DNA from: Melastoma dodecandrum
Lineage: Eukaryota; Streptophyta; Magnoliopsida; Myrtales; Melastomataceae
NCBI GenBank assembly: GCA_029817715.1
Contig: JARUPY010000607.1
Location: 4,774,001-4,838,000, forward strand
Length of the DNA: 64,000 nucleotides
Direction: 5' to 3'
In this document: positions 59,667 through 64,000 of the stretch, piece after piece
Position numbering within the stretch: position 1 is the first letter of the stretch
Layout: each line of letters opens with the position of its first letter
Program-made: the position numbers and the translations under genes
Notes under the pieces: generated by a model
The model's input: the letters and a program-made list of their open reading frames with translations, nothing else
Databases searched by the model: none
What the model was told of the DNA's origin: nothing

Positions 59667-60169
59667 TTGGTTTGGGCTCGGAAACAGTCACGTGCCCCTA
59701 CCTTCCGGTAAATATCAAAATTTCCAAGGATTTAACCGGACCAACACTGCCCCGTCACCTCTCGTGCACGCCAGGCAGGGCGTCGACGTTGACACGCGGT
59801 TTCAATTTGGTACGGCGACGTACTCCTCGTTAGAATGCAATAAATATCGGCGCACATATCGATGTCCATGCCGAAAATTAAAATATATAAATATATTATA
59901 TAAAAATTATCCTCGTTAAGATTCTCTGGCGATTAAAAAGGAAAACGTCCATCATTTTCTGAAAGTGATAAACTAAAATAGAAACAATAGTTCCCGACCA
60001 ATCTACCCCCTCCCCCCCCCCCCCAAAAAAAAGTAATAATTAAATAGCGAGGAAAAGTAACGACATAAGTTCAACCTCGGATAAGATGACGGCAACGCTC
60101 CGTATTAATTGACGTTTCTTCTTACCACCTAATTTTAGAACACACATTAAGTAAGAGAGGTCATTGCTC
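59667..60169. other. Spacer between the two foldback elements
   Basis: These 503 bp lack the palindromes and are A/T-richer, with a C-run and A-run at about 60008-60032. I find no coding motif in it (an open frame at 59692-59919 has no family) and no similarity to the rest of the window. It may be host DNA carried along from elsewhere. Confidence 0.6.
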
Positions 60170-61197
60170 GAGTTTTGTACGGAAATACGGTTAGTTTTAA
60201 AAAAAAATTACGAAATACGGTTTTAGTTTCGTAAAATACGGTTTTACCGTCGATGGGGCGCGTTTTGAAAACGCGTCCTCCGATTTATAAAGAGGGCGCG
60301 TTTTCAAAACGCGCCCCCCGGCGTGCCGAAGAAAGGGGCGGAAACCCGCCCCTATGCGAGATGGGAAAATGACATGAGGGACCGCGCCCTCATGTCAGGG
60401 GCGGGTTTTCCAAGTATCGGAATGACGGGTGGGGAGGAGGGGGTTCAGGGGGGGCGGGCGGGTTTTCAAAACCCGCCCCTTGAGGGGGGTTCAGGGGGGG
60501 GGCGGGTTTTCAAAACCCGCCCCTTGAGGGGGTTGAGTGGGGGGGCGGGTACCTGCCCCTTGAAGGAGGGGGGTTGAAGGGGGAAAACCCGCCCCCTGGA
60601 GGGGGTTGAGGGGGGGCGGGTTTTTGAAAACCCGCCCCCTGAGGGGACTCGCCCCTTGAAGGAGGGGGTTGAAGGGGGGGGCGACTGAGGGGGGTTGAGG
60701 GGGGGCGAGTCCCCTCAAGGGGCGGGTTTTGAAGACCCGCCCCCCCTGAACCCCCTCAAGGGGCGGGTTTTGAAGACCCGCCCCCCATGAACCCCCTCAA
60801 GCGGCGGGTTTTGAAGACCCGCCCCCCCTAACCCCCCCTCAAGGGGCGGGTTTTGAAGATCCGCCCCCCCTTAACCCCCCTCAAGGGCGGGTTTTGAAGA
60901 CCCGCCCCCCCTCAACCCCTTCTCCCCACCCGTCATTCTGATACTTGGGAGAATTTTTTCCAAGTGTCTAAGGGGCGGGTTTCCCGCCCCTGGCATGAGG
61001 GCGCGTTTTGAGACCGCGCTCTCATGCCATTTTCCCATCTCACATGGGGGCGGGTTTTCAAACCCGCCCCTTCCTTTGGCACGCCGGGGGGCGCGTTTTC
61101 AAAACGCGCCCCATCGACAGTAAAACCGTATTTTACGAAACTGGGACTGTATTTCGCAATTTTTTTTTAAAACTAACCGTATTTTCGTACAAAACTC
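60170..61197. mobile_element. Foldback element 2
   Basis: It is 1,028 bp with the same terminal repeat and the same inner order as element 1, but a longer central array. I count about eighteen palindromic GC boxes. The two arms are inverted copies, including the block ccaagtatcggaatgacggg at about 60408 and its inverse near 60930. Confidence 0.88.
60711..60915. repeat. Tandem array of ~42-bp palindrome units
   Basis: Five units of the form ctcaaggggcgggttttgaa, gacccgccccccc, tgaacccc follow at intervals of about 42 bases, with small changes (cggcggg, agatccg). Each unit contains one palindrome with a short central spacer. Confidence 0.85.
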
Positions 61198-61207
61198 GTT
61201 GTTAGCC
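61198..61207. repeat. Target-site copy, right of the composite element
   Basis: gttgttagcc follows the last terminal repeat directly and is identical to 58788-58797. Confidence 0.9.
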
Positions 61208-61582
61208 TCGCTAGCTTTTGCTGATAGATTCACAACTTTACCTTCTCCTCCGGATTCCCTGGTTGTGGTTGGTTCTATGGTTCAGGATCAGTGCTGCCCT
61301 TATCTGCAGATTAGTGGCAGAGTCTGCTGGGGAAGCGCTACGCATAGCAGTGGCAGCTGCAGGCTGACTTCCTACTGGACTCGTCCTTCAGCACTGCCGG
61401 CCCTTAATTGATTGAGACTTTTTCTACAACAGCTGCTCTCAACACAATGGCGTCATCGTCTCGTTGATGAGACAAAATTCTCTCCACGTCCGTCCCTCTC
61501 GTCAAAAGAAAACACAGAGATGCACGAAAAAGATTTGTCTGAACTTTAAGTGTAACGGAGATAAGATGCACACTACGTCTAA

Positions 61583-61701
61583 GAGCTTAGTACGATTTTA
61601 GTTTTGAAAAAAAATTGGTAAAATATAATCGTAGTAGTTTTTAAATTTTCGTTTGAATTTTTCACAATTTTTTAAACTAATCGTATATTAGTATAAACTT
61701 C
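61583..61701. mobile_element. Degenerate short relative of the foldback family (MITE-like)
   Basis: The left side (gagcttagtacgattttagt) and right side (taaactaatcgtatattagt, then ataaactt) resemble the outer ~50 bases of the terminal repeats of the family, in inverted orientation, with no GC palindromes between. Similarity is weak, so this is a candidate only. Confidence 0.4.
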
Positions 61702-62319
61702 CCAAAGTCTAAGCCTAAACTTCATAAAATGAAGATACGGCTCACGTATAAAAATTTATAAATTAGTATGCATGAAAATATAACCTGAAATTAAATTAAT
61801 GTTTTTTTAATTGATTTGATTTGAGCCACAGTAATCGGAACCAAACGGAAAACTGTACTACATATTTCGACTACATCATTTTCGTACTACATTATAGAAA
61901 ATATATAAATATTTTAAAAAAATTATATATTTAATCCTTATCTAAATTAATTTCGTTTGGGAAAATTAAACAATTTTTTAAACCAAGCCAAATTTATATC
62001 TGTAATGAGAATACCCGACAGGTGTACGCAATTTACCGAGTATGCGAGCATCGATAAAAAATAAAAGTATTCGTACATCACAAGGGAATTTTGATCGGAT
62101 GTAGTGGTGTGTGCACACCACTACACCGGAAGAAACAATGTCTCAATTATTCCGATCCGACTCCCTCCCTAAGTAATTTTTATTTATTTTTAATTTAATT
62201 AGACGTGGGTTTGGTTTGGTGGTCCAAAACAAAACGACTGACCGCACGCTGTTTTCTTCTCCAGAAGAAAAAAAAGCAGAAAAACGAAGAGGGAGGATTT
62301 GACTCTCTAGGATTTGATT

Positions 62320-62322
<3 letters not shown>
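61702..62322. other. Promoter-side spacer of GLB3
   Basis: The DNA is A/T-rich with no gene seen. It contains a perfect 11-bp inverted repeat, gtagtggtgtg-tg-cacaccactac, at 62101-62124. The last part should hold the GLB3 promoter and leader. Confidence 0.5.

Positions 62323-62357
<35 letters not shown>
62323..62357 (+). repeat. (GA)n microsatellite in the GLB3 5' leader
   Basis: An uninterrupted run of about 17 GA units ends seven bases before the GLB3 start codon. GA tracts are common in plant 5' UTRs. Confidence 0.9.
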
Positions 62358-62360
<3 letters not shown>

Positions 62361-62364
62361 GGAG

Positions 62365-63405
62365 ATGCAGTCGCTGCAGGAGAAGGCGTCGGAGTGGAGT
62401 GGGGTGGGAGCAGAGGACGCCTTCGCCATTGATACCACCAACCTGTTCGATAAGCTGGGTGGCATTCCCACCTTCGTCTCCCTCTCCACCAACTTCTACA
62501 ACCGGTTTCTCCCTCTCTCTGTGTTCTGTTCAGTTGGTTGGTTTGATGGGGGGTGTGGTGATCGATCGATTGTTTGTTTGTCCAAGGGTTTACGATGACG
62601 TGGAAGAGGAGTGGTTCCGCTCCATTTTCCAGGGTTCCGATAAGGAGGAGGCCATCCGTAACCAGTACGAGTTCTTTGTCCAGCGCATGGGTGGCCCCCC
62701 TCTCTACTCTCAGCGTAAAGGTTCGTCCCTTCTTTTCCTTCTTCTTTTTTGTGTGTTTAAAGTCTCGACTGGGGGCTTCCCATCTCTTTGCTTTCCGGAG
62801 TTTTTTCATCTGAAAATGGGAAGATCACAGGGGAATCTGTCCTGTAGATGTATCCCCCGTAGCTCTTTCTAGGATGGCTTCTCAACTTCCCCTTTTGATT
62901 CGTGTGATCATCACTTCTGTTATGCGTAGTTCTACGAGTGATCTGAACGACAGCCCCCTGGGTCTAACCAGATCCATCCCTTCCTCGAACCCTAATTGGA
63001 TGCATTCGTGTTTACTTCAGCTTATGGTTTGATGAGTGACTGTGCTTTTACTCCTCTCCATCTCCCCCCTTTACGTTCTTTGTTATGTAGGTCACCCTGC
63101 TTTGATCGGTCGTCATCGGCCCTTTCCCGTCACCCATAGAGCAGCGGAGAGGTGGTTGCACCACATGCGATTGGCGTTGGACAACACCCCGGAAATCGAC
63201 CCTGACTCTAAGACCAAAATGATGAACTTCTTCAGGTGAAAGAGAAAACCCCTCTTAATCCCCTTCCTTCTTACGATGATGCGGCACAAACTTTTTTTAT
63301 ATCTTTGGACGTAAATGTCACAGGCACACTGCATTCTTCCTCGTTGCCGGTGATGAACTGAAGAATCAGAACCAACGAGTTCCGTGCAAGCACGCTGCCC
63401 AATGA
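62365..63405 (+). CDS. GLB3: 2-on-2 (truncated-type) plant haemoglobin, GLB3, four exons
   Basis: Exons 62365-62504, 62587-62720, 63091-63235 and 63324-63405 join in phase to 166 residues, close to the usual length of the family. The sequence opens [20 protein letters not shown] and continues [60 protein letters not shown], and [20 protein letters not shown] followed by RWLHHM, where the His residues fit the proximal haem-ligand region of plant 2/2 haemoglobins. It ends [20 protein letters not shown] and CKHAAQ. These cytosolic haem proteins bind O2 and NO; the precise role in plants is not settled. The four-exon layout is normal for the family. A GA microsatellite lies directly before the ATG. 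Confidence 0.92.
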
Positions 63406-64000
63406 GTCCATCTTCTCTGATTTGCCGTTCATGGATCAAGCTAAGTCGATATTATCCTTATAACAAGCCCTTACTCCCCTCACCATACACACAGTAGAAC
63501 CTAGTCTGGGTACATTGCCCCCTCCCCTGTTATTTTTGGTTTGTTTGGATCATTCCGGTGGTTTAAATAGCAATATTGTCATATACATGCTAGTTCAAAC
63601 TGTGATCTGCTTAGTTGGAACAGTTTCGAGATAAAGCTAGCATGAATAAGGTGCATCATGTGTTCTCTATCCTTGCTAATTTAAAATCTTTACTGGGTTA
63701 GGAAGCTAAATATTATACAGTTGCGGTTCCTCTCGTGTGATGAACGCGGATATAGCCGTTTAGCAGAACATGATGTGGAGCAGTGGGCATCTCTGCGAAA
63801 GATTACGCTAACATCAGGGTAAATAAATTGTCGTCTCTGAGATTTGATAGTTGGTCTTGGAATCTGATAATAGGACAATATCAATGTTATCATCGGCATC
63901 TTCATTTCTGTCCACCCCATGCTTATTCCCAACACCAGCTCCAAATCCTAGACGCCACCTGAGCATATTCTCCACCATAAACTAGAATTCTCATGCCTCA
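63406..64000. other. 3' side of GLB3, no further gene recognised
   Basis: The first part should be the GLB3 3' UTR. A minus-strand open frame at 63690-63944 opens with a non-ATG codon and has no motif I know; it could be an exon of a gene that starts beyond the window, but I cannot support that. Confidence 0.4.

Larger units (their letters stand above)
58798..61197. mobile_element. Composite MULE-family insertion: two foldback elements around a spacer
   Basis: The outer ends are the terminal repeats gagttttgtacggaaatacg (58798) and its inverse, ending at 61197 (one base differs). The 10-bp target copies GTTGTTAGCC flank only these outer ends. The inner ends, at 59666 and 60170, are also complete terminal repeats, but their flanks (ttggtttggg and gtcattgctc) match neither each other nor the outer target. 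So element 1 (58798-59666), the spacer (59667-60169) and element 2 (60170-61197) behave as one inserted unit. There is no transposase; the supply in trans by an element like that at 14837 is inference. Confidence 0.82.

Noticed and set aside
59074..60718. Long Pro/Gly/Arg-rich open frames in the GC palindromes
   Set aside because: They appear on both strands and in several frames, mirror each other, and owe their length to the absence of A/T; none has a domain.
60711..60915. Regular ~42-bp repeats with palindromes that resemble a CRISPR array
   Set aside because: This is a plant nuclear context, the spacers are themselves repeated, no cas genes exist, and the array lies inside an inverted-repeat transposon.
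63690..63944. 84-codon minus-strand open frame at the window end
   Set aside because: No ATG at the start, no motif, and the possible upstream part lies outside the window.

Overview
The window is nuclear DNA of a flowering plant. Its genes are split by GT-AG introns, its proteins belong to plant families (FLZ zinc finger, plant Shaker K+ channel, 2/2 haemoglobin GLB3, AGD14-type ArfGAP, SYP3-type syntaxin), and it is full of plant transposons (Ty1/copia, Tat and Athila Ty3/gypsy, several Mutator-like elements). The species cannot be named from the sequence alone. All calls come from reading reading-frames, splice signals and motifs by eye; no database search was run.

Layout. 1-1214 has no gene that I recognise. 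1215-9182 is a decayed Ty1/copia element on the minus strand, with both LTRs, the PBS and the PPT; a 1.3 kb Mutator-like element carrying a captured RING-H2 gene is nested inside it (7057-8381). 10293-12428 (-) is an intact three-exon gene for a charged coiled-coil protein. 13146-14462 (-) is a broken SYP32-type syntaxin fragment. 14837-21397 is a large Mutator-like element (MULE) that encodes a MuDR-type transposase and a plant mobile domain (PMD) protein, both decayed; its right terminus is missing where it abuts a truncated Tat-lineage gypsy element (about 21398-27345). 28731-29659 is a second small MULE with doubled terminal repeats and a perfect 9-bp target duplication. 29937-30456 (+) is a galactosyltransferase N-terminal remnant. 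30982-34320 (+) is an intact 13-exon AGD14-type ArfGAP gene. 34488-43714 is a full-length Athila element (-) with two LTRs of about 1.17 kb and a gag-pol frame broken by only three stops.

From 43909 the sequence becomes gene-rich: a cytosolic aspartyl-tRNA synthetase pseudogene (+), a SLX9-like ribosome-biogenesis gene (+), an FLZ-domain gene (-), an 11-exon Shaker K+ channel gene (-), a small coiled-coil gene (+), a tRNA-Leu-like remnant, a GET-pathway receptor (G1IP/GET2-like) gene (+) and GLB3 (+). Between the last two lies 58798-61197.

The most unusual object is 58798-61197. It consists of two foldback elements made largely of GC-rich palindromes, which bracket a 503-bp unrelated spacer. 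The whole 2.4 kb is flanked by a perfect 10-bp direct repeat (GTTGTTAGCC), while the inner ends have no matching duplications. It therefore looks like one composite insertion. Its terminal repeats match the left end of the PMD/transposase MULE at 14837, so that element is a candidate autonomous parent of the family. The host genes are unrelated neighbours in function (trafficking, ribosome assembly, ion transport, ER insertion, haem protein) and form no pathway.
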